Positions 37,032-45,034 of a stretch of 48,408 nucleotides of DNA are shown piece after piece (positions within the stretch are counted from its first letter, which is position 1; every line of letters starts with the position of its first letter). The notes below the pieces were generated by a model that had not been told where the DNA came from, made no database searches, and saw nothing but the letters and a program-made list of their open reading frames with translations. The position numbers and the translations under genes were made by a program. Where the stretch lies: contig JBBSET010000030.1 of assembly GCA_038239485.1 (NCBI GenBank), positions 1 to 48,408 of the forward strand. Direction: 5' to 3'. This DNA comes from DASQEH01 sp038239485. GTDB taxonomy: Bacteria; Actinomycetota; Actinomycetes; Propionibacteriales; Nocardioidaceae.

Positions 37032-37302
37032 CTGCCGCTCTGGCTCCCCGCTCCACATGAGGGAAATTCTCCCACGGAGCCGACATATCCAGCCTCGCTT
37101 CTCGGCCGAGTCTCAGCCAGACGCTACGAGACCTCGTGGCCGTAGCGGAGGAACCTACACCGGTGGCGACACCCTGCAGTCGGTGGCGGTGGCCGGATCC
37201 ACCGTCTGCGTGCCGGACTCTGGTGGCGAGCGACGGCACCTGGACCGAGGGTGAGTCCTGTCGCACCATGCCTTCATGCCGCAGACGCCGTAGGCGCGCC
37301 GG
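37032..37302. other. Intergenic region at the right edge of the glycan locus
   Basis: This 271-bp region separates the GH26-like gene from hutU. A plus-strand stretch around 37138-37257 reads SGGTYTGGDTLQSVAVAGS with fairly biased codons but no start, possibly a relic. I see no repeat shared with the left edge (22886-23013) and no integrase, transposase or tRNA. Confidence 0.35.
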
Positions 37303-38988
37303 TCAGCCACGCATCGGGATGGCCACGTCGCGCTCCGCTGCCACCTCGTCGGCCCGGTCGTATCCTGCGTCGACATGCCTGATGACACCCATCCCGGGGT
37401 CATTGGTCAGCACCCGCTCGGCCTTGCGCGCCGCCAGCTCCGTGCCGTCCACGACGACGACCTGACCGGCGTGGATCGAACGGCCGATGCCGACACCGCC
37501 GCCGTGGTGGATCGAGACCCAGGTTGCTCCGGAAGCCACGTTCACCATCGCGTTGAGCAACGGCCAGTCCGCGATGGCGTCCGAGCCGTCGAGCATGGAC
37601 TCGGTCTCCCGGTAGGGCGACGCGACGGAGCCGCAGTCGAGGTGGTCCCGCCCGATCGCCAGCGGCGCCTGCAGCTCGCCGGACGCCACCATGGCGTTGA
37701 ACCGCAGTCCCGCCAGATGCCGCTCGCCGTACCCGAGCCAGCAGATCCGCGCGGGCAGCCCCTGGAAGGCGACCCGTTCGCCCGCCTTCGTGATCCAGCG
37801 CCTCAGTTTCTCGTCGTCGGGGAACAGCTCGAGGATCGCCCGATCGGTCGCGGCGATGTCTCGTGGGTCGCCCGAAAGCGCCGCCCACCGGAATGGGCCC
37901 TTGCCCTCGCAGAAGAGCGGCCGGATGTAGGCCGGCACGAAACCCGGGTAGTCGAACGCCCGCGAGTAGCCCCCGAGCCTGGCCTCCGCGCGCAGCGAGT
38001 TGCCATAGTCGAAGACCTCGGCGCCCGCGTCCATGAACCCGACCATCGCCTCGCAGTGGCGCGCCATCGACTCGCGCGCACGCTCGGTGAAGTCGGCTGG
38101 ATCTTTCTGGCGCGCGGCGATCCAGTCGTCGTAGTCGACGCCGGACGGCAGATACATCAACGGGTCGTGTGCCGACGTCTGATCGGTGACGATGTCGATG
38201 GGGGCGGCCATTCTGAGCAGCTCGGGCACCATGTCCGCGGCGTTGCCCAAGACACCGACCGACAGCGGTCGGCGAGCGTCTCGGGCCTCGACCGCCAGCT
38301 CGAGGGCGTGCATCAGCGAGTCGGCCCGGACGTCGAGGTAGCCGTGCTCGATCCGGCGCCTGATCCGGGTGTCGTCGCACTCGATGCAGATGCAGACGCC
38401 GTCGTTCATCGTGACGGCGAGCGGCTGCGCTCCTCCCATCCCGCCCAGCCCGGCTGTCAGTGTGATCGATCCGGCGAGTGACTCGTCGCCGGCGCGCCCT
38501 GAGCCGTCGGCCGCGGCGAAGGCGGCACGCTTGGCGGCGATGGCGGCGAAGGTCTCGTAGGTCCCCTGAAGGATCCCCTGGGTGCCGATGTAGATCCAGG
38601 AGCCTGCCGTCATCTGGCCGTACATCGTCAGGCCGAGCGCCTCCAGCCGCCTGAACTCCTCCCAGTTGGCCCATTCCGGGACGAGGTTGGAGTTGGCGAT
38701 GAGCACCCGCGGAGCCCATTCGTGGGTCCGCATGATGCCGACGGGTCGGCCGCTCTGGACGAGCAGCGTCTCGTCGAGGTCGAGGTCGATCAGCGATCTG
38801 ACGATCGCGTCGTAGGACGGCCAGTCCCGCGCGGCCTTTCCCGAGCCGCCGTAGACGACCAGCTCCTCGGGATGCTCGGCCACCTCGGGGTCGAGGTTGT
38901 TCATCAGCATCCGCATCGGCGCCTCGGTCTGCCACGACTTCGCGGTCAGCGTGGTGCCACGGGCGGCTCGAACGAGGTGGGATGTCAT
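37303..38988 (-). CDS. hutU: Urocanate hydratase
   Basis: The 561-aa NAD-dependent enzyme converts urocanate to imidazolonepropionate. Strong family blocks include VYGGSGKAARDWPSYDAIV, TMYGQMTAGSWIYIGTQGI, LTAGLGGMGGAQPLAVTMN, ARICWLGYGER, GRDHLDCGSVASPYRETE and SIHHGGGVGIGRSIHAGQV. ATG 38988 follows GGAAGGA. It lies 60 bp downstream of hutH on the same strand. The next gene on this strand in pathway terms, the M20-hutF-hutI unit, is displaced by about 14.4 kb. Confidence 0.97.
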   Translation of the reverse strand: MTSHLVRAARGTTLTAKSWQTEAPMRMLMNNLDPEVAEHPEELVVYGGSGKAARDWPSYDAIVRSLIDLDLDETLLVQSGRPVGIMRTHEWAPRVLIANSNLVPEWANWEEFRRLEALGLTMYGQMTAGSWIYIGTQGILQGTYETFAAIAAKRAAFAAADGSGRAGDESLAGSITLTAGLGGMGGAQPLAVTMNDGVCICIECDDTRIRRRIEHGYLDVRADSLMHALELAVEARDARRPLSVGVLGNAADMVPELLRMAAPIDIVTDQTSAHDPLMYLPSGVDYDDWIAARQKDPADFTERARESMARHCEAMVGFMDAGAEVFDYGNSLRAEARLGGYSRAFDYPGFVPAYIRPLFCEGKGPFRWAALSGDPRDIAATDRAILELFPDDEKLRRWITKAGERVAFQGLPARICWLGYGERHLAGLRFNAMVASGELQAPLAIGRDHLDCGSVASPYRETESMLDGSDAIADWPLLNAMVNVASGATWVSIHHGGGVGIGRSIHAGQVVVVDGTELAARKAERVLTNDPGMGVIRHVDAGYDRADEVAAERDVAIPMRG

Positions 38989-39048
38989 CGGTGCGTTCCT
39001 TCCGGATGGGTCTGTCGGGGCGGTGTTCCAGGTCAGTGCGGTGGCTGT

Positions 39049-40593
39049 TCAGAGCAGCGGGGCGACCAGGACGGACTCGGCGGCTCGGACCAGCTCGCCG
39101 GAGAGGACCAGCTCCACTGTCGCCTCGATCTCGACCGATAGGTGGCGGTCGGGTCCGGGGCCGGGCACCCGCCGGCGAAGCGCTGCGATCACGGCCGCCG
39201 TCGCAGGAGCGGGAGCCAGCGGTGCGCGCAGGTCGATTCCGCGCGCCGACGTGAGGACCTCGATCGCGAGCACGCGGGAGAAGCCGTCGAGGGAGGTCCG
39301 CAGCTTGCGCGCCGACGACCACCCCATCGACACATGGTCCTCCTGCATGGCACTGGACGGAATGGAGTCCACACTCGCCGGGTTGGCGAGCCTCTTCAGC
39401 TCCGAGACGATCGCAGCCTGGGTGTACTGCGCGATCATCAGCCCGCTGTCCACTCCGGGGTCGTGAGCGAGGAAGGCTGGGAGGCCGGCGTTGCGGAAGC
39501 GGTCGAGGAACCTGTCGGTACGTCGCTCAGCCATGCTCGCGGCGTCGGCGACGGGAATCGCGAGGAAGTCCAGCACGTACGCCAGTGGCGCGCCGTGGAA
39601 GTTGCCATTGCTCTCCACCCGACCGTCAGCGAGGACGACGGGGTTGTCGACGGCCGAGGCAAGCTCGCGGTCGGCGACCGTCCCCGCGTACGCCACGGTG
39701 TCGCGCGCCGCGCCGAGCACCTGCGGGGCGCACCTCATCGAGTAGGCGTCCTGGACCCGGTTGCAGTCCGGTCCGCGATGGCTAGCCACGATGTCCGAGC
39801 CGGCCAAGATGGCTCGCAGGTTCGCCGCTGAGTCGGCTTGGCCGGGGTGCGGCCGCAGGGCTTGGAGATCAGCGGCGAAGACGCGGTCGGTGCCGAGCAG
39901 GCCCTCCACCGACATCGCTGCGGCGATGTCGGCGACCTTGAGCAGCATCCTCAGGTCGTGCAGGGCAAGGACGAGCATCCCCAGCATTCCGTCGGTGCCG
40001 TTGATCAGCGCCAACCCTTCCTTGGCTGCGAGCTGGACAGGTGCGATGCCGGCTTCGGCCAGGACGTCGGCCGTCGCCCGGCGGTGGTCCAGGGAGTCAC
40101 GGACGTCGCCCTCGCCGATCAAGGTCAGCGCGCAGTGGGCAAGTGGGGCGAGGTCGCCGGAGCAGCCCAGGCTCCCGAACTCGTGCACGACCGGCGTGAT
40201 ACCGGCAGACAGGATGGCCGCCATCGTCTGGGCCGTCTCCAGCCGGATACCGGTGTGACCGGTCGCCAGGGTCGACAGCCGCAGCAGCATCAGCGCCCGA
40301 ACCACCTCGCGCTCGACCTCCGGGCCGGAGCCGGCTGCATGCGAGCGGACGAGGGATCGCTGCAGCCGGGCTCGCAGGTCGACGGGGATGTGCCTGGTCG
40401 CCAGCGCGCCGAACCCGGTGGAGATGCCGTAGGCCGGCAGCTCGGAGTCGCCGAGCACGTCGACGACGACGCGGGAGCGCTTGATCGCGTCGGCAGCCTC
40501 GGCGGTGAGCTCGACGGCTGCGCCCCCGCGTGCCACCGCTACGACGTCGGACTGGCTCAGCGGCCCGGTGCCGACGGCGATGGTATGCCTCAT
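39049..40593 (-). CDS. hutH: Histidine ammonia-lyase
   Basis: The 514-aa enzyme deaminates histidine to urocanate using an internally formed MIO group. The MIO loop reads GSLGCSGDLAPLAHCAL, with Cys-Ser-Gly rather than the commoner Ala-Ser-Gly; I recall this variant from Streptomyces enzymes, so activity is expected. YGISTGFGALA, RTDRFLD and MQEDHVSMGW are further family blocks. It is the first gene of the hutH-hutU unit and divergent from the IclR regulator, with a palindromic operator candidate in the 96-bp gap. Confidence 0.97.
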   Translation of the reverse strand: MRHTIAVGTGPLSQSDVVAVARGGAAVELTAEAADAIKRSRVVVDVLGDSELPAYGISTGFGALATRHIPVDLRARLQRSLVRSHAAGSGPEVEREVVRALMLLRLSTLATGHTGIRLETAQTMAAILSAGITPVVHEFGSLGCSGDLAPLAHCALTLIGEGDVRDSLDHRRATADVLAEAGIAPVQLAAKEGLALINGTDGMLGMLVLALHDLRMLLKVADIAAAMSVEGLLGTDRVFAADLQALRPHPGQADSAANLRAILAGSDIVASHRGPDCNRVQDAYSMRCAPQVLGAARDTVAYAGTVADRELASAVDNPVVLADGRVESNGNFHGAPLAYVLDFLAIPVADAASMAERRTDRFLDRFRNAGLPAFLAHDPGVDSGLMIAQYTQAAIVSELKRLANPASVDSIPSSAMQEDHVSMGWSSARKLRTSLDGFSRVLAIEVLTSARGIDLRAPLAPAPATAAVIAALRRRVPGPGPDRHLSVEIEATVELVLSGELVRAAESVLVAPLL

Positions 40594-40643
40594 GCCTCCA
40601 TTGGACTCCCGTCGGCAGCCGCGGGGACAGGCCCGCCCCGCAG

Positions 40644-40669
40644 CCTCAGTCTGGTATGCCAGACTAAGG
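40644..40669. promoter_or_regulatory. Candidate IclR operator between hutH and its regulator
   Basis: CCTCAGTCTGG, four bases, CCAGACTAAGG: 11-bp arms with one mismatch pair, the inner seven perfect (AGTCTGG/CCAGACT). It lies 50 bp upstream of hutH and 20 bp upstream of the regulator's start, so it could control both. I found no second copy upstream of the M20-hutF-hutI unit. Confidence 0.65.
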
Positions 40670-40689
40670 GGACCGACGAGAGGTATCCG

Positions 40690-41448
40690 ATGTCGAGTCG
40701 CCAGGCGCCGGCAGCGACCCGCGCGCTCAGGGTGCTGCGCTACCTGGCCAGCCGGCCGGAGCCATCGACCCTGGACGCGATCGCGCGTTCACTCGCTATT
40801 CCTCGGTCGTCGGCCTACCACCTGATCAACGCCATGATCGACGAAGGGTTCGTCGCCCCGCTGCGAGACGAGCATCGCTTCGGCCTCGGCGTCGCCGCTT
40901 TCGAGGTCGGCAGCGGGTACACCCGGCAGGCTCCGCTGCAGCGGCTTGCGCGTCGCCCGCTGGCGGATCTGGTCGACGCTGTGGGCGAGTCGGCACACCT
41001 CGTGGTGCTGCACGGACGAGATGTGCTCTACGTCCTCGAGGAGCGCGCAGCGGGTCGGCCGCCGCTGGTCAGCGAGGTCGGAGTGCGGCTTCCCTCCCAG
41101 GTGACGGCGAGCGGGCGGGCGATGCTGGCCCGACTGTCACACCCCCAGCTGCGGGCCCTGTTCGGCGACCAGGACGCCTTCGTGTCACGCTTCGACTCCG
41201 GACCCACGACCTTGTCCCAGCTCAACTCGCTCCTCGTCGGCGTACGCCGACGCGGGCACGCGACCGAGGACGGCGAGGTCACCCCCGGCCTCGCCTCGAT
41301 CGCGTTCGCCCTTACCGACCACGCGGGATACCCGGTCGCCGCGGTGGCAGTGACATTCAGCGCCGCAGACCCCGTCGATCGTGGCGACATCGTGCGCAGG
41401 ACAGCCCGGACGGTCGTCACGTTGACCCGACGGCTGGGTGGCCGGTAG
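40690..41448 (+). CDS. IclR-family transcriptional regulator, probable hut regulator
   Basis: This 252-aa protein starts at ATG 40690, after GAGAGG; the frame running back to 39838 is the hutH shadow. The N-terminal winged helix-turn-helix (about 10-65) includes TLDAIARSLAIPRSSAYHLI. The C-terminal effector domain includes SAHLVVLHGRDVLYV, TASGRAMLA and RRRGHATEDGEVTPGLASIA, typical of IclR. It is divergent from hutH, so control of histidine use is likely; the ligand (urocanate or another intermediate) is a guess. Confidence 0.9.
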   Translation: MSSRQAPAATRALRVLRYLASRPEPSTLDAIARSLAIPRSSAYHLINAMIDEGFVAPLRDEHRFGLGVAAFEVGSGYTRQAPLQRLARRPLADLVDAVGESAHLVVLHGRDVLYVLEERAAGRPPLVSEVGVRLPSQVTASGRAMLARLSHPQLRALFGDQDAFVSRFDSGPTTLSQLNSLLVGVRRRGHATEDGEVTPGLASIAFALTDHAGYPVAAVAVTFSAADPVDRGDIVRRTARTVVTLTRRLGGR

Positions 41449-41470
41449 GCGTAGCTCCATAACGACGTCA

Positions 41471-41482
41471 CCTGACGTCAGG
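41471..41482. other. 12-bp perfect palindrome CCTGACGTCAGG
   Basis: It lies 22 bp after the IclR regulator stop, directly preceded by GACGTCA, so the core GACGTCA occurs twice in 17 bp. It may be an operator or the base of a terminator hairpin without a T-run. No function can be assigned. Confidence 0.25.
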
Positions 41483-41569
41483 GCCGACTGGGAAGCGGTG
41501 CCCGAATGCGGGCGAGTCCTGTCTACCGTTCGTCTACACAGCCCCTGGTCAGCCATTTTTCGATTAATT

Positions 41570-41604
41570 CACTATGGTGTTGACTTGACATCATAGTGGT
41601 GTCA
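41570..41604. promoter_or_regulatory. Two overlapping dyads at the promoter of the RHH-DUF4097 operon
   Basis: Dyad A is CACTATGGTG, nine bases, CATCATAGTG (41570-41598, one mismatch). Dyad B is TGACATCA-TAG-TGGTGTCA (41586-41604, one mismatch). They overlap each other, share the CATAGT that could serve as a -10 (41592-41597), and lie 10-45 bp upstream of the ATG at 41615, which lacks a Shine-Dalgarno. Autoregulation by the encoded RHH protein is an attractive inference. Confidence 0.6.
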
Positions 41605-41614
41605 CACTCTCCTC

Positions 41615-42151
41615 ATGGACATCACGCAGTTCGTGGAGGCGCTCAGGAGGGACCTCAGCGCCGCAGCGCAGGCGGGTGGCGACGAGATCCGAGCCGCCGC
41701 CGAGCGGCTCGCTCTCGCGCTCGATCCCGCCGTCCGGCTCACACTCATGGACGCCCTGTCCCAGGCGGCGTCGGAGATCACCAACGAGCTCCAGGGCACC
41801 TCGGTCGAGGTTCGCCTGAAGGGGCGCGAGCCCGTTTTCGTGGTCGTCGGCGAGGCGGCGCATCAGCCTGCAGGGCACGACGCCGACGACGGCAGCGACC
41901 CGGCCGACGACGTCGACTTCGAGTCCGAGGACGACACCGTTGCGCGTATCACGCTCCGGCTCCCCGAGTCGCTCAAGTCAAGGGCAGAGGAGCTCGCGGC
42001 CAGTCGCGGCCAGTCGCTGAACACCTGGCTGGTCAACGCGGCGCGCAGCTCGGCCACGTTCAACATCAGCATCAGCTCGACCCCGATGGGCCCAGGCGCC
42101 CCCGGACGTAACCGTTCATCCAGCAAGCGCATCCAAGGATGGGTGCGATGA
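41615..42151 (+). CDS. HicB/Arc-like ribbon-helix-helix DNA-binding protein
   Basis: The 178-aa protein has an N-terminal helical domain (ITQFVEALRRDLSAAAQAG, then LTLMDALSQAASEITNEL) that is probably a dimerisation or partner-binding domain. An acidic linker (about 86-108) leads to a C-terminal ribbon-helix-helix: ARITLRLPESLKSRAEELAA and SRGQSLNTWLVNAAR. This resembles HicB-type antitoxin regulators, but no HicA-type toxin is adjacent; its partner is a DUF4097 protein encoded with an ATGA overlap. It probably represses its own promoter at the overlapping dyads upstream. Confidence 0.8.
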   Translation: MDITQFVEALRRDLSAAAQAGGDEIRAAAERLALALDPAVRLTLMDALSQAASEITNELQGTSVEVRLKGREPVFVVVGEAAHQPAGHDADDGSDPADDVDFESEDDTVARITLRLPESLKSRAEELAASRGQSLNTWLVNAARSSATFNISISSTPMGPGAPGRNRSSSKRIQGWVR

Positions 42152-42165
42152 CCTCGGAGGCAACC

Positions 42166-43005
42166 ATGCACACGTTCAGTACGCCCAACCCTGTCCGGCT
42201 CCGCGTCGAGGTCTGGCAGGGCCGGGTCAGCGTCGAGGCTGCGGACACCGACACGACCACCGTCGACCTCAGGCCTCTGCACGGCAGCTCAGCCGCCCAG
42301 GACCTGATCGACAACGCCCGGGTCGAGCAGCGAGGCGACGAGATCATCGTCCAGATGCCTCGCGGCAAGGGTGGCCTCTTCCGCGCCCGAGGAGAGGTCG
42401 AGGCACTGATCCGCGTCCCGTCCGGCAGCAGCGCCAAGATCGAGACGGCATCCGCGGATATCGAGACCGTTGGCGAACTCGGCAACCTCGACGTCATCAG
42501 CGGCTCTGGCGACGTGTCGATCGAGTCCGCGGCGGAGGCGACCGTCAAGTCCGGCTCCGGCGACGTCACCGTCGACCGGGTCACCGGGTCGTGTGACGTC
42601 AAGTCCGGGTCGGCCGATGTCCGCATCGGCTCCATCGGGCGAGACGCCGACATCGTGGCTGGCTCCGGCGACGTCGTCATCGACAGCGTCGCGACCACCC
42701 TCAAGGTGAAGACCGGGTCCGGCGACGTCGTGGTCCGATCCACAGGGGACTCGGTCGACGCGATGGCCGGTTCCGGTGACCTGCTGCTCAAACGGGTCGA
42801 CCACGGGAAGGTCAAGGTCAAGACCGGCTCGGGCGATATCGCGATCGGTGTCGCCACAGGCACCGCGGCCTACCTCGACATCATGACCGTCACCGGCGAT
42901 GTGAAGTCCGATCTAGACGCCTCCGACACGCCCTCCGGCGAGGACCTCACCGCTGAGATCAGCATCCAGTCAGGGAGTGGCGATGTGGTCCTTCAGCGCG
43001 CCTGA
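42166..43005 (+). CDS. DUF4097-family beta-repeat protein
   Basis: The protein is 279 aa from ATG 42166, which has GGAGG five bases upstream; the ATG at 42148 overlaps the previous stop (ATGA) and is an alternative. After about residue 85 it is built of roughly 20-residue repeats around SGSGDV (VISGSGDVSIES, VKSGSGDVTVDR, IVAGSGDVVIDS, VKTGSGDVVVRS, AMAGSGDLLLKR, VKTGSGDIAIGV), which suggests a beta-helix or solenoid. There is no signal peptide or membrane segment, so it is cytoplasmic. Function is unknown; coupling to an RHH regulator suggests a two-part regulatory or toxin-antitoxin-like unit. Confidence 0.85.
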   Translation: MHTFSTPNPVRLRVEVWQGRVSVEAADTDTTTVDLRPLHGSSAAQDLIDNARVEQRGDEIIVQMPRGKGGLFRARGEVEALIRVPSGSSAKIETASADIETVGELGNLDVISGSGDVSIESAAEATVKSGSGDVTVDRVTGSCDVKSGSADVRIGSIGRDADIVAGSGDVVIDSVATTLKVKTGSGDVVVRSTGDSVDAMAGSGDLLLKRVDHGKVKVKTGSGDIAIGVATGTAAYLDIMTVTGDVKSDLDASDTPSGEDLTAEISIQSGSGDVVLQRA

Positions 43006-43152
43006 GCGGCTACCGCGCATCCCCGCTCCGAGTCCACTCGACGGCCGGGAGCGCGTGGCCGAACGAAGCAAGAATCGTCAAGCCCCGTCCACCGCCCCCC
43101 GACAAGACTGTTCAGAGCCCACCACGACATCTCCCCGGGAGGAGAACCCCTT

Positions 43153-43290
43153 ATGAACATGAACGACAGCATCGCCCGTCAGATCATCGAGGAGCGCGTC
43201 GCAAACCGCGCGTCAACCCGGATGCCGACCCACCCCAGGACCGCCAAGCTCCTTCGCAGACTCGCCGCGAAGGCCGAGGGCACCACCTAG
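43153..43290 (+). CDS. 45-aa basic peptide, unknown function
   Basis: The short frame (MNMNDSIARQIIEERVANRA and so on) has GGGAGGAG eight bases before the ATG, strongly G/C third positions, and is followed 27 bp later by a strong terminator hairpin, so it is very likely translated. It has an amphipathic helix-like N-terminus (SIARQIIEERVANRAS) and a basic C-terminus (TAKLLRRLAAKAE). It lies 147 bp after the DUF4097 gene and may belong to the same operon. I recognise no family. Confidence 0.7.
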   Translation: MNMNDSIARQIIEERVANRASTRMPTHPRTAKLLRRLAAKAEGTT

Positions 43291-43317
43291 ACGCCCAACC
43301 ACCCGCACTGCACATGA

Positions 43318-43359
43318 CAGGGCGGGAGTCGCTCCCCCTAAAGAGCGGCTCCCGCCCTG
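43318..43359 (+). terminator. Strong hairpin terminator
   Basis: A 17-bp stem with a single wobble pair: CAGGGCGGGAGTCGCTC pairs with GAGCGGCTCCCGCCCTG around an 8-base loop. Only a short T-poor tail (CCGTTTGT) follows. It ends the operon of the RHH, DUF4097 and 45-aa proteins and also faces the convergent dcd gene. Confidence 0.85.
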
Positions 43360-43495
43360 CCGTTTGTGCTGCTGGAGACTTAACGAGTCACCTGGCGTAA
43401 ATGTCACGCCCGCGCAGCGCAGGATTTTCTCGTCACTGTTCCCGTGGAAAGGCCGTCTTTGTCGGACTGGTGTGACTTCGGGAGGTTGCCAGCGA

Positions 43496-44071
43496 TCAGA
43501 TCCTGGTCCGATGAAAGTCCTTGAACGAGCGAGACTGGGTAGGTCCACGTTGGCCTTGGTAGCGAGACCCGTAAGCCGCGCTCCCGTAGGCGTTCTCGGC
43601 CGGCGAGGACAGTCGGAAGAAGCAGAACTGGCCGATCTTCATCCCTGGCCAGAGCTTGATCGGGAGTGTCGCCACGTTCGACAGCTCGAGCGTCAGATGG
43701 CCGGAGAATCCCGGGTCGATGAACCCCGCAGTCGAGTGGGTGAGCAGGCCCAACCGGCCGAGCGACGACTTGCCCTCCAGACGCGCGGCGATATCGTCCG
43801 GGAGCGTGACCACCTCGTAAGTGGAGCCGAGGACGAACTCTCCCGGGTGCAGGATGAACGGCTCGTCACCAGCGGGCTCGACCGGCCGGGTGAGCTCGGG
43901 TTGGTCCTCTGCCGGGTCGATGTGCGGATAGCGATGGTTCTCGAACACCCGGAAGTATCTGTCGAGGCGGATGTCGACGCTGGAGGGCTGGACCATCTCG
44001 GGATCGAAAGGCTCCAAGACGATCCGCTCCCGATCGATCTCGGCCCGAATGTCGCGGTCGCTGAGCAGCAC
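43496..44071 (-). CDS. dcd: dCTP deaminase (probably bifunctional with dUTPase)
   Basis: The 191-aa enzyme begins MLLSDRDIRAEI and carries QPSSVDIRLDRYFRVF, LGSTYEVVTLPDDIAARLEGKSSLGRLG in shortened form as the substrate loop, and HSTAGFIDPGFSGHLTLELS with the catalytic Glu. Length and motifs match actinobacterial Dcd, whose Mycobacterium tuberculosis member makes dUMP directly from dCTP; dual activity here is by analogy. It lies 37 bp from the transporter gene on the same strand. Confidence 0.95.
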   Translation of the reverse strand: MLLSDRDIRAEIDRERIVLEPFDPEMVQPSSVDIRLDRYFRVFENHRYPHIDPAEDQPELTRPVEPAGDEPFILHPGEFVLGSTYEVVTLPDDIAARLEGKSSLGRLGLLTHSTAGFIDPGFSGHLTLELSNVATLPIKLWPGMKIGQFCFFRLSSPAENAYGSAAYGSRYQGQRGPTQSRSFKDFHRTRI

Positions 44072-44108
44072 CTGCCGAGACTACCGAACCACGCTCGGAT
44101 CATGGCCC

Positions 44109-44936
44109 TCAGCCGGCGGAGATGAGAGCCACCCCCGCCATCGTGACGACGACGCCGGCGATCTGGACTCGCCTCAGCCGTTCGTCCAGGACGACCCGGG
44201 CCAGCAGGACCGTCACGACCGGGAAGAGCGCACTCAGCACGCTGGTGATGCTGACATACCCCTTGGTGGTCGCGATTCCGAACGTCAGGTTGGCGCCGAG
44301 GTCACCGGCAGCAACGCCGAGGACCCAGAGGTAGTCGTTCGGCCGCATGCCTCCCGTCGTACGCCTCACGAGGGCCGCGGCGGCGAAGGCGAGCACGACA
44401 GTTGCCCGCATCGCCCACAGAGTGAGCAACGGGCTGTCCTCGGAGCCGTGTGCCATCAGGACGAAGAAGCCGCCGAAGAAGAACCCGGCCAAGGTCGCGA
44501 CGATGACAGGCCCGGGCGACGCGCCGCCGCTGAACTCGGGCCCACTCGTCAGCACCACGCCGATGATCGCCACCACGATGCCGGTGACGGTCACACGGCT
44601 TGGCGACTCGCCGGAGAGGATCCCCACCGCCACGGGGATGACGACCCCGAGCGACGTCACCGGAGCCACCACGCCCATGGTGCCGTTGGCCAGCGCGTAG
44701 TAGTAGCAGATCAGGCCGAAGGAACCCGAACCACCGGCGGCGATCCCCCAGGGAAGCCACCCGTACGGCCCGTGCCAGCCTCCGCTGAGGATCACCGCGG
44801 CCGTCGACAGGACCAACCCGAATGTCGCGCTCCAGCCGACGATGACCATCACCGGCTTGCGCTTGCTGATCAGCCCACCGGCGAAGTCCGAGGCACCCCA
44901 CATCAGGCTGGAGAGCAGCGACAAGAAGATGGCCAC
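44109..44936 (-). CDS. DMT-superfamily (EamA) membrane transporter
   Basis: The 275-aa protein has ten hydrophobic segments in two five-segment EamA repeats. The first begins LSLLSSLMWGASDFAGGLI and includes YYYALANGTMGVVAPVTSLGVVIPV; the second includes TTKGYVSITSVLSALFPVVTVLLARVVL and DERLRRVQIAGVVVTMAGVALI. Such proteins export metabolites or amino acids; the substrate cannot be read from sequence. It lies between dcd and a tRNA gene. Confidence 0.9.
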   Translation of the reverse strand: MAIFLSLLSSLMWGASDFAGGLISKRKPVMVIVGWSATFGLVLSTAAVILSGGWHGPYGWLPWGIAAGGSGSFGLICYYYALANGTMGVVAPVTSLGVVIPVAVGILSGESPSRVTVTGIVVAIIGVVLTSGPEFSGGASPGPVIVATLAGFFFGGFFVLMAHGSEDSPLLTLWAMRATVVLAFAAAALVRRTTGGMRPNDYLWVLGVAAGDLGANLTFGIATTKGYVSITSVLSALFPVVTVLLARVVLDERLRRVQIAGVVVTMAGVALISAG

Positions 44937-44992
44937 CGCTGGACCCTATCCAGCGAGCAGGAGAGCCGACCCGGAGCCCGCGCACCTGGCGG

Positions 44993-44998
44993 TAGTAT
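44993..44998 (+). promoter_or_regulatory. Possible -10 box of the tRNA-Gly gene
   Basis: TAGTAT lies 36 bp upstream of the mature tRNA 5' end. No convincing -35 is found 16-18 bp further upstream, so this is tentative. Confidence 0.3.
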
Positions 44999-45034
44999 CG
45001 TCGTCGCTCGTCGCGGTTACAGCCGTGGCGACGT

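Noticed and set aside
22886..37302. Search for insertion sequences, integrase, attachment repeats or flanking tRNA around the glycan locus
   Set aside because: None could be seen by eye, so no mobile-element feature is reported despite the suggested insertion.
40140..40190. Cys-Ser-Gly instead of Ala-Ser-Gly in the histidine ammonia-lyase MIO loop
   Set aside because: As far as I recall this variant occurs in functional actinobacterial enzymes, so it is not a sign of inactivity.
42460..43000. Repeated GGCTCCGGCGACGTC-like DNA as a possible tandem repeat or CRISPR-like array
   Set aside because: The repeats encode the SGSGDV protein repeats of the DUF4097 protein, are imperfect and stay in frame; there are no spacers.
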